A stretch of DNA of 64,000 nt from Artemisia argyi (Eukaryota > Streptophyta > Magnoliopsida > Asterales > Asteraceae), in the NCBI GenBank assembly GCA_030686995.1, contig CM060680.1, positions 197,209,322-197,273,321 on the forward strand. The letters are read 5' to 3'. A program made the position numbers and the translations under genes. Positions within the stretch are counted from its first letter, which is position 1. Each line of letters starts with the position of its first letter. Positions 10,519 through 20,612 of the stretch are shown here, piece after piece. The notes under the pieces are model-generated. The model made no database searches. It saw only the letters and a program-made list of their open reading frames with translations, and was not told the origin of the DNA.

Positions 10519-11835
10519 TCATCTCTCGTTTCCAAGTGCATACACCCTCCCATGAGTAGCTCCTACTTGCACACGTTGGTCCTCATTGTCATGACGTCCA
10601 AGGTTTCCTCCAGCTCCATGGTTTCCATGATTGTACCCATTACCACCTGATCCTTGATTTCCTCGGTTCCATGATTCCCTACACTCATTCCTATAATGTC
10701 CCTTCTTTCCACACCCAAAACAAGTAACATTTGCCTTACTCCTAGCTTCGGGAGTAGGAGCTCTACAATCCTTAGTTATGTGTCCTCTCCTTGAGCAATT
10801 TTGGCACATCACAGTACATCGTCCAGAATGATTCTTGTAGCAATGACCACATTTAGGTGCATTACCATTATGGTTCCTCTTATCTCCATCCCCAATAGCA
10901 TAAGCCTTGGCAACGGCTTGTCGCTTGTTTCGACGATCATTACCCTTAGGGTGATGGTCTCTCTTCCTCTTTCCATTCTTATCCTTCTTAGCTCCTTCCA
11001 ATACCAACGAGTCCATCAATTGTTGAGTGATCGTGATAGCCTCATGAACATTTGCAGCCCTAGCAGTAATCACATCGTTCCTTGTAGCCACAGGCAACCC
11101 ATCGGTATACCGCTCAATCTTTTAAGTCTCAATCTTAACTATATCTGGACAAAGCAAGGCTAACTCCAGGTAACGACGATTGTAAGTCGCCATATCGGTA
11201 CCCTTCACTTTGTGATTCCAAAACTCAATCTCCAACTTCTTAACCTCATTCCTTGGGCAGTAAGTCTGAATCAGCAAAGATTTAAATTGCTCCCAAGTCA
11301 TGGCGTAGGCCACATCACTCCCAACCGAATATCGGTAATTGTTCCACCAAGTTAATGCTTCATCCTTGAAAGTAAAAGAAGCAAACTTTACCTTAGCATT
11401 CTCCGCACAATTTCTGACATGGAACACTGACTCAGTTTTCTCTATCCACATGACCAAGTAGACCACTCCTTTAGTTCCCCCAAACTCAATGGGTCCACAG
11501 ATTTGGAACTCCTTGTAGTTACATCCATTAGTACGAACAGGTGGAAATGTTCCAGCAGAGTTATTGGAATGGTTCGACTTAGCTAGTTGTTCAGCAACAC
11601 GTTGTTCCAGAAGTTGGTTGATCATCGCTTGATCCACAGTAGGTGCATTCGGTGGAACATGATCATTGTCTCCCTGGACATTAGCATTTTGATTCCCGTT
11701 GTTGCGGTTGGTGGTGTCCAGGTTGTGAGGAGTAGGGGTTTCAACATTTCGGGTAGGACGGCGTCCTCGGCGACCAGGGGTAGTCGCTGCAGTACCAGTT
11801 CGGGTAGCTCTGACAGGGTTTCGTCATGGGGCCAT
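10519..11835 (-). pseudogene. Element A gag
   Basis: The likely start is the ATG at 11833-11835 (minus strand), because that frame runs on through the retrotransposon gag domain (FGGTKGVVYLVMWIEKTESVF, MTWEQFKSLLIQTYCP) to two CCHC zinc knuckles, CQNCSRRGHITKDC and CFGCGKKGHYRNEC, near 10700-10810. Both knuckles have all four ligands. Codon 4 is TGA, probably a CGA-to-TGA change, and a second in-frame stop lies at 11122-11124. Gag would form the particle and bind RNA. The frame ends at 10519 with a stop and pol follows. Confidence 0.85.
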
Positions 11836-12114
11836 TGATCAACATAATACCAACATGATATCAACCGCGCAATTTGAAACACAATTCTCCATGTACGCCA
11901 AAAACCCTAGATTATCATATGAAATCACCATCATCCATACAAGTAACGATCAATACATCGTTCCATACTACCAAAAGACATAATAGATATTAATCGTTCC
12001 ATACGAGATGAACGTACAATCCAATATCATGACATAAGAGATATAATAACTAGCTCTCCTAACCAAGTACTCATTGGCTTATGTAGCAACACAACAACAC
12101 AAATCCAAATCGAT
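11836..12114 (-). other. Spacer between the upstream ORF and gag of element A
   Basis: About 280 bp of AT-rich sequence without an ORF separates the stop of the upstream ORF at 12115 from the gag start at 11835. I see no other feature in it. Confidence 0.6.
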
Positions 12115-12939
12115 CTAGCCATGATGCTGGCGTAGACTCCTCAACTCTGATCTCAAACCATTCAAATCTCTCCATAACGATCCCAGTTCAACACTGTGTG
12201 AATCTCTGTCCCTCTTGAGGTCTGCAACCTCCTTCTCTAAGTCTGTGTTCCTCTGCCACAGCTTGTGATCTGCCCCGCGAGCCGTTAGGGAACCTCTCTG
12301 CAGACTCTCTATCTGCTCATGTATCTCCATCATACCTCTCCTAATCGTTGTCGTCCTGCCCACGGCAGTAGTCAAATCAACTCTTAACTCCGCAATAAAC
12401 TCAGAAATAACCATCTCAAGTCGATCAGCCATCTGCGAGATCCTCTCGCCCTGTGCAGTAATTCGAGTCCAAATCCTACCAGTCTCACCCAAATCTGCAG
12501 GCTCAGCAGATATCTCATATGGCGCGTCCGACGCCACGGGACTACCAGGTGGTAAATCAAACAAAAACGGGTGATCAGGTGAAACCGGCTCTAACGGATG
12601 TATCACAGAATCGGGCTCCCCAGAATGAGCTGAATGTGCTGGCGAACCATTATCATTAGGCATCTCCTCCTCCTGAGGATCATCCTTCTCTTCCTCATCC
12701 TGAGGGTCATCATTCTCCTGCTCACCCTTGTACTCCATCAATCGTCATCTCTGAACAGGTGAACCACGAGGTGATACAATCGGTGACTTAGGGCGACAAT
12801 GGGAAGGCGAAGTAGTGGCTCCAGGCATGACCATCGTGTATGGGTCATCAGGGGCCATAGTGATTTGTGTTGGGCGACGCGTGCCAACAAGAACATTCTC
12901 AGTAACAACATACGCAAAGGAGGCCATGGTTTTTGACAA
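12115..12939 (-). pseudogene. Element A extra ORF upstream of gag (acidic N-terminus, coiled-coil C-terminus)
   Basis: From ATG at 12939 (or 12924) the frame runs to a stop at 12115 with one internal TGA at 12745-12747 (minus strand CAGAGATGACG). The product would be about 270 residues. The first 60 are Pro/Ser/Thr-rich. Then comes a strongly acidic block (DDPQDEEEKDDPQEEE). The last 110 residues have heptad-like patterning (DLEKEVADLKRDRDSHSVEL, LNGLRSELRSLRQ) suggesting a coiled coil. It lies between the primer-binding site and gag, in the same strand. I do not recognise a family. It could be an accessory protein or an ORF for a Gag N-terminal extension. Confidence 0.6.
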
Positions 12940-13298
12940 CAGCGTAGGGTAGGTGTAAGTGTTTCAAAACAACTAAACCGCGAAAATCAAATTAGCGTAT
13001 CCAAATCATCATAAGATCCCAAACGTATATTTTCAAGAGAGATTTCAAATACCGCATTACTAAAACATTTATAAAACAATTAAGCCATATAATTCCCCAA
13101 AATGCCACCATATCACATAATCAATATATCCCATATTCTCAAATCATCTAAAAAATCTCATATCTAATCATCATCTCATAATACCTCAATAAATCGAAGA
13201 TGCTTCGGCTTGGCGGGCTGGCGGGCATTGGTCGAGGATCGTTTTTTATAAAAATCGGTTATAGTTTAGGTGTTTATTACCTAGTTCTCTATAACCTT
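12940..13298 (-). other. Element A leader between primer-binding site and first ORF
   Basis: Roughly 360 bp of non-coding sequence. Apart from a GGCGGG-rich patch near 13222-13233, nothing recognisable is seen. Confidence 0.5.
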
Positions 13299-13311
13299 GG
13301 CTCTGATACCA
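13299..13311 (-). other. Element A primer-binding site, initiator tRNA-Met type
   Basis: The minus strand reads TGGTATCAGAGCC, a full match to the usual plant retrotransposon site for the 3' end of initiator tRNA-Met. It lies 3 bp inside the right LTR (13315) and fixes the element's orientation as minus. Confidence 0.9.
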
Positions 13312-13314
13312 ATC

Positions 13315-13404
13315 TGTAACACCCTCAAAATTTGGTACAGCGGAAGACTCAACAAGCTTTCGGAGTGTTAAGGGGATTGGTATCCAACACAAGTCATAAA
13401 AGAA
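13315..13404 (-). repeat. Element A right LTR, first 90 bp (left fragment)
   Basis: The sequence TGTAACACCC to CATAAAAGAA matches 2199-2288. The LTR is then interrupted by element B and resumes at 59105, which matches position 2473. The equivalent of 2289-2472 (184 bp) is missing. Confidence 0.9.
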
Positions 13405-14105
13405 CAAACTCTTATTACAAATCAAATACTCTTAGGAAATGGTCAATACAAAAGGTAACCTATTCATAGACAAAAAGGTTACAATTGTTTATAAACATTT
13501 AAACTTTCGTCCAACTAAAGGCTTACAAACAATCCGATTTGATGTTATAAAAGCATTCTCATTACACTCATACTTCTTGTTTCTTTGTTTAGTCAAGAAT
13601 AATTATGGTGAAAAACAATCATTCATAGACAAATGATTATAACTAGTTGAGTAATAAAAAATCTTTCGACCCTTGAAACTATTATCAATTAGTTAACCTT
13701 GGCTAAAAAAATGTCACTATGAAACTTAAGGTACAATTGGTTCTTAGGATTGACTTGAAATTGAATTAAAACATGTTATCACAATCTTAAACATCATCAA
13801 AACAAGTGTAAAAAGATTACTAGCCACTCATAGCAAACATGCAAATAAACTCAGAATATTTAACATTAGAATCCATGGTTTTAAGTCTTACAATGCTTTG
13901 AAATTGATAACAAATGACAAGGTATTGATAACATAAGTGTTAGTGATGATTTCTTGAAATTTTCGGACTTCAAATGTTGCTTCCTTGGTCCTCCAAAGTT
14001 CCTGGTTCTTTCTGCACGAATTTTCCTCCTTTGAGAGCTAGATGATGATAATAATTGAGAGTAGTAATGAGAGTAATTGATATCTTGAATGGTGTCTTCA
14101 ATTGT
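13405..14105 (-). repeat. Element B left LTR, first fragment (5' edge deleted)
   Basis: Aligns with 57804-58515 of the right LTR with about 17 substitutions and one 17-18-bp indel. The first about 438 bp of the LTR (equivalent to 44148-44381 plus 57600-57803) are missing. No gene is seen. The last 5 bp are the ATTGT target site of element C. Confidence 0.85.
14101..14105. repeat. Target-site duplication of element C, left copy (ATTGT)
   Basis: ATTGT precedes TGTTGGGATC at 14106 and recurs at 32627-32631. The uninterrupted counterpart in the right LTR of B has a single ATTGT at about 58511-58515. Confidence 0.92.
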
Positions 14106-14461
14106 TGTTGGGATCATAGTTTTTCACTATTTTATCAAGTCTCGGTCATTTGTAATAATAGGTTGCTTAAGTTACTATTCACTTATATTTATGTTATGTA
14201 ACATGTTTACTAGACTTAAGGCATTTTAGTCCATGGGCTTAGAAGCCCACACGAATTGATAGTGGAAGGAGAGGGAGTGTTGCCCTAGCTCCTTCCCTAT
14301 AAATAGAAGCCTTAGTCTCATGTAATACTTGGTTGGTTATTTTGATTTCTTAAGGAAACTTTTGCACTTATATTTCTCTTATTCATATAATCACCCAAAT
14401 CTCCTTTCTCATCTCATTTCTATTGTTATTATACTTGTGTTTACAAAATGGTGACCTAAAA
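14106..14461 (+). repeat. Element C 5' LTR
   Basis: Starts TGTTGGGATC. Its end is CTAAAA where the 3' LTR has CTAACA. A TATA box (TATAAATA) lies at 14298-14305. It differs from the 3' LTR at four positions by eye. Confidence 0.93.
14298..14305 (+). promoter_or_regulatory. TATA box of element C LTR
   Basis: TATAAATA occurs in CCCTATAAATAGAAGCC and is identical in the 3' LTR near 32463. Confidence 0.65.
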
Positions 14462-14463
14462 AG

Positions 14464-14476
14464 TGGTATCATTCGC
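14464..14476 (+). other. Element C primer-binding site (degenerate)
   Basis: TGGTATCATTCGC lies 2 bp after the LTR. Only the first eight bases match the initiator tRNA-Met complement; the usual continuation is GAGC. Element D shows a similar short match. Confidence 0.6.
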
Positions 14477-15266
14477 CATATGAAGGTGTAGCTTTTGTGT
14501 TTTCATTGATTTCGTTCCTTAAACTTGTTTTTTAATCGATTTGTTGTTAAAATTTTTCGTACTTTTTGCTTGTCTTTTGGTTTTTATCACATATTTGCTT
14601 ACAAACTTGTGCTACAAATCAAAACAAACATAAAGTTCTAAATTTTTCTCAATAATTCGATTTAGGGCTTCTTGTACTTATTTTCGAAATTTTAAAATTT
14701 TTGGATAAAGTTCATAAAGTTTACAACTTTCTTCAAGAAATCTTCATATTATAACTAAAAGTACAAGAATCTTTAAATAAAAACACGTTTTAGGTTTGCT
14801 TTCCTTGAAAACACTATTCGCCTAGCTTATCGAGAAAGTGCTTAGTCCCTTTATCGAGATCTACACTAAGTGCTCTACATCGACTTCGTTTTTTGTGGAC
14901 TCAGTATTTTCTTTCTTGTATAAGAAAGAAAAGTACTTCGACTCTTGGTACATTTTCAAAATTGTACAATTTCGATAAGTGGGTTCGTGATTTTTGTGTT
15001 TTTTTTCGAAAATACTATTTTTTCGAAATCACATTGTTTTCGAAAATTTGTAAAAGTTTCGAAAACTCACTTACATCACTTGTTTTGCGATAACCTACAA
15101 GTTTCGAAATCACTGGTGTGCAGAAATTTCGCAATCACTAGTGAAGAAATCTTTCGCAATCATAGTTGAAGACAAAGTTTCGCAATCCGAAGTTGAGCAA
15201 AGTTATTCGAAGATTTGGTCAAATCTATACCTTCTACAAGATCCATTATTTCATAAGTGTTCAAAG
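14477..15266 (+). other. Element C 5' leader with a TTTCG motif array
   Basis: AT-rich, no convincing ORF. From about 14965 to 15185 there are about nine TTTCGAAA, TTTCGAAATCAC or TTTCGCAATCAC motifs, spaced 15-40 bp. The same family of motifs recurs before the env-like ORF at 25010-25505. Confidence 0.55.
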
Positions 15267-15494
15267 ATGTCTCAACCACCACATTACTACTTCTCAAATC
15301 CTCAGCAACAACATCAGCAGTATCAGCAACAATACCATCAGCAACAATCATATCAACAACCTTCACAGTCACACTTTCAACAACAACCGTTTAATCAACA
15401 ACAACAATATCTCATGATGCAGCAACATCAAATCATTCCTCAACAACAACTATATCAAATGCCACAACAAAACACTCAGTTTTCCTCCAAATAA
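15267..15494 (+). pseudogene. Element C gag N-terminal Gln-rich segment
   Basis: The ATG at 15267 opens about 75 codons, of which well over a third are glutamine (runs such as QQQHQQYQQQYHQQQ). A TAA at 15492-15494 ends it. The next gag segment starts at 15513 in the same frame. Sequence between 15487 and 15580 also reads sensibly in a neighbouring frame, so a compensating pair of indels is likely here. The low-complexity Q-rich head may promote Gag self-association, which is inference from composition. Confidence 0.6.
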
Positions 15495-15512
15495 CCTCAC
15501 TGGTTTGACAGA

Positions 15513-18143
15513 ATGTGTGAAGTTATTACAACTCAACAATCCCGACATGAGGCAGGATCACTTGAAACACCTCCAATGCTAACACCTGGGAACTATGTTC
15601 AATGGTCAAGTCGATTCTTACGATTTCTTGAATTAAAGAAACCTCATGGGAAATTCTTAAAACAAGTGATACTTGAAGGACCATTTGAGTGGCCAACAAG
15701 ATTTGAAATTGGTGATCCAAATGCTGATCCTCCACGTCCTCCTGGTGATAGACCTCTTCCAGAATCTGCACTCACAGAAGAACAGAAATTACATCGTGAA
15801 GCTGATGAGTACGCAATGGCTTATATACTTCAAGGTATACCTAATCCAATTTATCGAAGTGTCGATGCTCAGAAGACAGCCAAAGCTATGTGGGAACATG
15901 TTCATCTCCTTATGGAAGGCACTCAATTGAACAAAGATGATATGGAATCCAAACTCTACATGGAATATACAGACATCACAATTGAACCAGGAGAGTCACT
16001 TGAATCCTACTATCATCGTTTCACAAATGTGGTCAATGATCTGGAACGTCACAAAATCACAGTACCAAGGATAGCAGTGAACTCCAAATTCGTCGGTAGT
16101 CTTGGTCCAGATTGGCATAAATATGTGACATTTGTTAGTCAAACCAAAAATCTTCATGATGCACCATATGGTCTGTTGTATGATTTTCTGAAACACCATG
16201 AATCTGAAGTTGAAAAAGATCGAGCTCTACGAGGACGATACACACCAACACCAACACCAAATTCTTTGGCTCTCGTAGCTCAATCTCCCTATGCTCCACC
16301 ACCAATGTCAAATCATGCATATGTTCAAGAGCAGAACTACTTCAGTTATCCACAGTCTTCTACCTCGAACCAAATGGTCCCTTATGATTCATCTCTACAG
16401 AATGCTTCTACTCAACTTGTTCCATTGAACAACAATGATGCAGTGTATTACTCAAACTCCAATGAAGATGACGATGATGACTTTAATACGTTGAATCAGG
16501 GACTTGCTCTTATTACTCGTGCTTTCAGCAAATTCTCCAACAAAACAAACAACCGTCAACGTTCGTCTTCTAACACAAGGAATCAAGCTGTTGTCAATGA
16601 TGGAAGAGTGGAAATTCAGAATCGTAACTATGGTAGATCTGGTTCAGGAAGTTCTTCAGGAAATTTTGGGAATGGTCAGAGGTTTAATAACAATGGGGGG
16701 TTCAGGAACAACTCCGGGTCTTCTCAGCAAAGGTCTGAACCATTTGCAACTAGGAGCTCCAACTCAGGGAATGCAGTGTGGTGCTATAACTGTAATGAAC
16801 AAGGTTATATAGCGACAGCATGTCCCAAACCGAGAACTCGGGGTAGTAAGTTTCACAAGCAGGCATTACTCATGGCTCTTCAAGATGAAAAAGATGGACA
16901 TTTCCCTGAACAAGATAACAACTTCATGGCAAATGTGAACAATGATGATGACATGGAAGATCTGGAAGCCAATGCAGCTGTGATGCTTATGGCCAACATG
17001 CAGGAACTTCAGTTTAATGATTCAGGTCCAGTGTATGACACTGGCGGCTTGTCTCAGGTACATGACCAAAAAGCATGCCTAATACATGAAATAGCTTCAC
17101 CCTCTGCTTCTGAATCAGATATGGCGCAAGTTGTTCCATCTACATCATCTTCATCTTCTCAAACAAATGAACAAATAAGCACAGTTGTCATATTTGATGA
17201 TGACACAGTTGTTTCATTTGATGATCCTATTGAGAATGATAAACATGATCATATAGAACAACATGAACCATTATTTGATCCAGACCCTGACCTAATATTG
17301 TTATCTAAACAACTGGATGCACAACAATTGCAAATAATAAAATGCAACGAGAAAAACAAAGTTTTAAAAGAGAAAAATGCGTCACTTGCAAGAGTTATTG
17401 AATGTTATAAAATTCAACTTTCAAATCAGGAAGACAAGATTAAAAATGCAAAAAGTTTTGAAAAAGCTTTTCAAGATTCTTACAATAAAGAACAAGATCT
17501 TCAACGCAAAATGCAAGATTTAATTGAGTCACACGGAAAGTTGATTTCGAAACTCGAAAGTGAAAAGTGTGAATTGAAAATGCAAGTTGAACGTCTTCAA
17601 ACAGTACTTTCAAAAGTAGAAACAGAATTGTCAAGTTGTAAAAAGGATTTTTGTGAACATAAAATACGAAAAAGGAAGTATATAGATGACTTACTCGGTG
17701 ATATTGTTGATCTTGAAAAACAACTCAAAGAATTTCGTAACATTGTTTACAAACACGGGAACTCTGTCACAACAATTCAGAAATTTACTTTAAAACCGAG
17801 ACCCGATAAAGGATTTGCACTTGGCGATTACAATTCAATTTTTCTTCACACGGCATTCAAAGAAATTCCAAAAATTTACAGTATGGACCATTTGCTTGAT
17901 AATACGATTGTGCGTGCTGTTGTTTTTGATACTGAGGAAGAAGAAGAACTTGAAGACGAGAGTCGATCTAAAATGAGTTATGTTCAATATTGGACACCAT
18001 ATGATTATTCAAAAGCTCCTCACATTTCTAAATCTTTTGTTACTCAAAAGGACTTACCTGAGAAATCATATTTGGAATATTTGATGATGACACAGTTGTT
18101 TCATTTGATGATCCTATTGAGAATGATAAACATGATCATATAG
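15513..18143 (+). pseudogene. Element C gag (Copia-type) with coiled-coil extension, truncated by duplication
   Basis: The 876-codon frame has the Copia gag domain (NYVQWSSRFLRFLELKKPHG to LGPDWHKYVTFV, about residues 25-235), a Gly/Asn/Ser-rich RNA-binding stretch, a zinc knuckle at 16782-16823 in which the histidine ligand is tyrosine, and a long charged coiled-coil region (KCNEKNKVLKEKNASLARV onward, from about residue 600). The coiled coil enters a tandem duplication at 17190 and the frame is lost at 18143 because the 887-bp unit is not a multiple of three. Gag would form the particle. Confidence 0.9.
16782..16823 (+). other. Degenerate zinc knuckle (CCYC) in element C gag
   Basis: The motif reads CYNCNEQGYIATAC. 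The usual histidine after the glycine is tyrosine (TAT at 16806-16808), a single-base change from CAT. Metal binding would be weakened. Confidence 0.8.
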
Positions 18144-18963
18144 AACAACATGAACCATTATTTGATCCAGACCCTGACCTAATATTGTTATCTAAACAAC
18201 TGGATGCACAACAATTGCAAATAATAAAATGCAACGAGAAAAACAAAGTTTTAAAAGAGAAAAATGCGTCACTTGCAAGAGTTATTGAATGTTATAAAAT
18301 TCAACTTTCAAATCAGGAAGACAAGATTAAAAATGCAAAAAGTTTTGAAAAAGCTTTTCAAGATTCTTACAATAAAGAACAAGATCTTCAACGCAAAATG
18401 CAAGATTTAATTGAGTCACACGGAAAGTTGATTTCGAAACTCGAAAGTGAAAAGTGTGAATTGAAAATGCAAGTTGAACGTCTTCAAACAGTACTTTCAA
18501 AAGTAGAAACAGAATTGTCAAGTTGTAAAAAGGATTTTTGTGAACATAAAATACGAAAAAGGAAGTATATAGATGACTTACTCGGTGATATTGTTGATCT
18601 TGAAAAACAACTCAAAGAATTTCGTAACATTGTTTACAAACACGGGAACTCTGTCACAACAATTCAGAAATTTACTTTAAAACCGAGACCCGATAAAGGA
18701 TTTGCACTTGGCGATTACAATTCAATTTTTCTTCACACGGCATTCAAAGAAATTCCAAAAATTTACAGTATGGACCATTTGCTTGATAATACGATTGTGC
18801 GTGCTGTTGTTTTTGATACTGAGGAAGAAGAAGAACTTGAAGACGAGAGTCGATCTAAAATGAGTTATGTTCAATATTGGACACCATATGATTATTCAAA
18901 AGCTCCTCACATTTCTAAATCTTTTGTTACTCAAAAGGACTTACCTGAGAAATCATGGTTTGT
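17190..18963 (+). repeat. Tandem direct duplication inside element C gag (period 887 bp)
   Basis: Copy 1 is 17190-18069 and copy 2 is 18077-18956, joined by 7 bp of extra sequence (18070-18076). I found no difference between the copies. The period leaves remainder 2 on division by three, so it shifts the gag frame. The duplication is absent from the matching part of element D. Confidence 0.92.
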
Positions 18964-20612
18964 CGAAGAGTCATATGTTTCATCTTCTAATGCGGCCCCT
19001 GTCCAAACTGTGGCACAAATTAATGGTCCTTTACCATCATCCGGTGAACTTACACCTTTACCAAAAAGTTGTCGTGTCTTAAATTATTTCAAAACTTTTA
19101 TGGAAGACATCGAAATTTTGGAGGAAACAATTGAACGCAATTCTGAAATAAAAATTGAAACTTTTCAATCCGCTTACGAGCGAGAAAAGAGAGATATTTT
19201 TCAAAAACAAATGTTGCCAATTGTCAAACACCTCCGTCTCTGTGCTACACGTTGGGATCAGGAACTTCAAAACGAGGTCAAAAATATGATAAACGTTTTC
19301 AACTCAACTGAAAATGAGATTTTGGTTCAAAAGCAAAGAAATAGAGTTTTAACAAATGATGCTGATCGACTCTTGGAATAAGTTCTCAATGCTGATATTT
19401 TGTCTATTATCATGAATGATCTCTATAAATCTGGTACTTCAATGCTTATGGATGATCTTTGTGTTGATAATAACCTGTTGAATGTGGAAATTGAGACACT
19501 TAAACATGATAATGACAAGCTACGAAGTAAAAATGATGATGTGACAAAACAATTTTCAAAAGAAATTTGTCAACTCAAACAAAGGCTTGAATGGTGTTAA
19601 GCTCAAAGTCTTGAAATGGAATTGAAGCTTCAAAGTCAAAATGTTTCAAACTCTTGTCAAATTTGCAAAAACAACGAGTCTTTAAAAAGTCTGTGTCTCC
19701 GATACGAGAAAGAAATTGTGGATTTAAAAATTGAAAACGCCGAATGGCAACAAAACCGTGATGACATCAAATATTGCAATGGTTTACTTGAGTCTGAAAT
19801 TCAGGATAAAAATCACATCATCATTGATTTGAAAGAGAAAATTAAGCTAATTCAAAAAGGAAAGATGGTTGACACCACGGTGATAGCACCAGGAATGTAT
19901 CAATTAAACAAAACTGCTAAAGAAAATGTCATTCAAAACACTAATGTTGATAACTCCACTTCTACAGGATTAGTCTCCACTATTAGCGTTAGCAGACCCA
20001 AGCGAAAAAGTAAAAAGAAGAATAGGATCTTGCAACGTAAAAGAGGACAACTAGAAGCTCAAGAAGTAGAAGATCAACTTAGGAATTTGAATAATACTCA
20101 TGTTGCATCAGATTTAGATTCTAATCTGGGAAATTGTAATCAAAATCTAAATGTAACGAATGATGAACCTTTGAATGTTTTGAATATTAATGCATCTTGT
20201 GTGTTTTGTCGTAAAAGCGTATCATCTGGTGATCATACAAAATGTTTAGCTAATTCTCTTCTCAATCGTCATAAGAAACGCAGGACACGCATTCCTTCTA
20301 GGCCCACTACTGCCTCTAAGTCTAATTTAGGAAATCCGTCTTCTACGGTTTCTAATGAAGTTGAAGTTACCCCCATAGGTGCCGAGAACAAATCTAGGAA
20401 TGAGCCAACTACTAGTGCATTTAACATTAAGAAAGCAAAAACTAGTTGGAACTGGCAACGTTGGTTACAATACAAACCAGACTTTAAATGGATTCCTAAA
20501 TTGTTGAATACATGTGTTTCTAACCAACAAGAACTCGCACTGTCTTTGGGTTCCACCCTTACTTCTGTTCCATCTGTGTCTTCTTCTTGTGATGCAGGTG
20601 GTACAGATCGTT
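18185..20612 (+). pseudogene. Element C gag-pol linker, second coiled-coil copy and continuation to protease
   Basis: From 18185 the duplicated coiled coil is read again and the frame continues past the duplication through RSLDC-like sequence at 20626. TAA stops at 19379-19381 and 19598-19600 interrupt it; at both, a CAA codon is the simplest ancestor. The product is rich in Lys/Glu/Asn, with heptads (ENAEWQQNRDDIKYCNGLL) and basic patches (RPKRKSKKKNRILQRKR at about 20000, a possible nuclear localisation signal). A one-base insertion near 20613 moves the frame before the protease. Confidence 0.8.

Noticed and set aside
15513..16320. Minus-strand frames of 60-80 codons under element C gag
   Set aside because: These are shadows of gag coding sequence in antisense; no independent signals.
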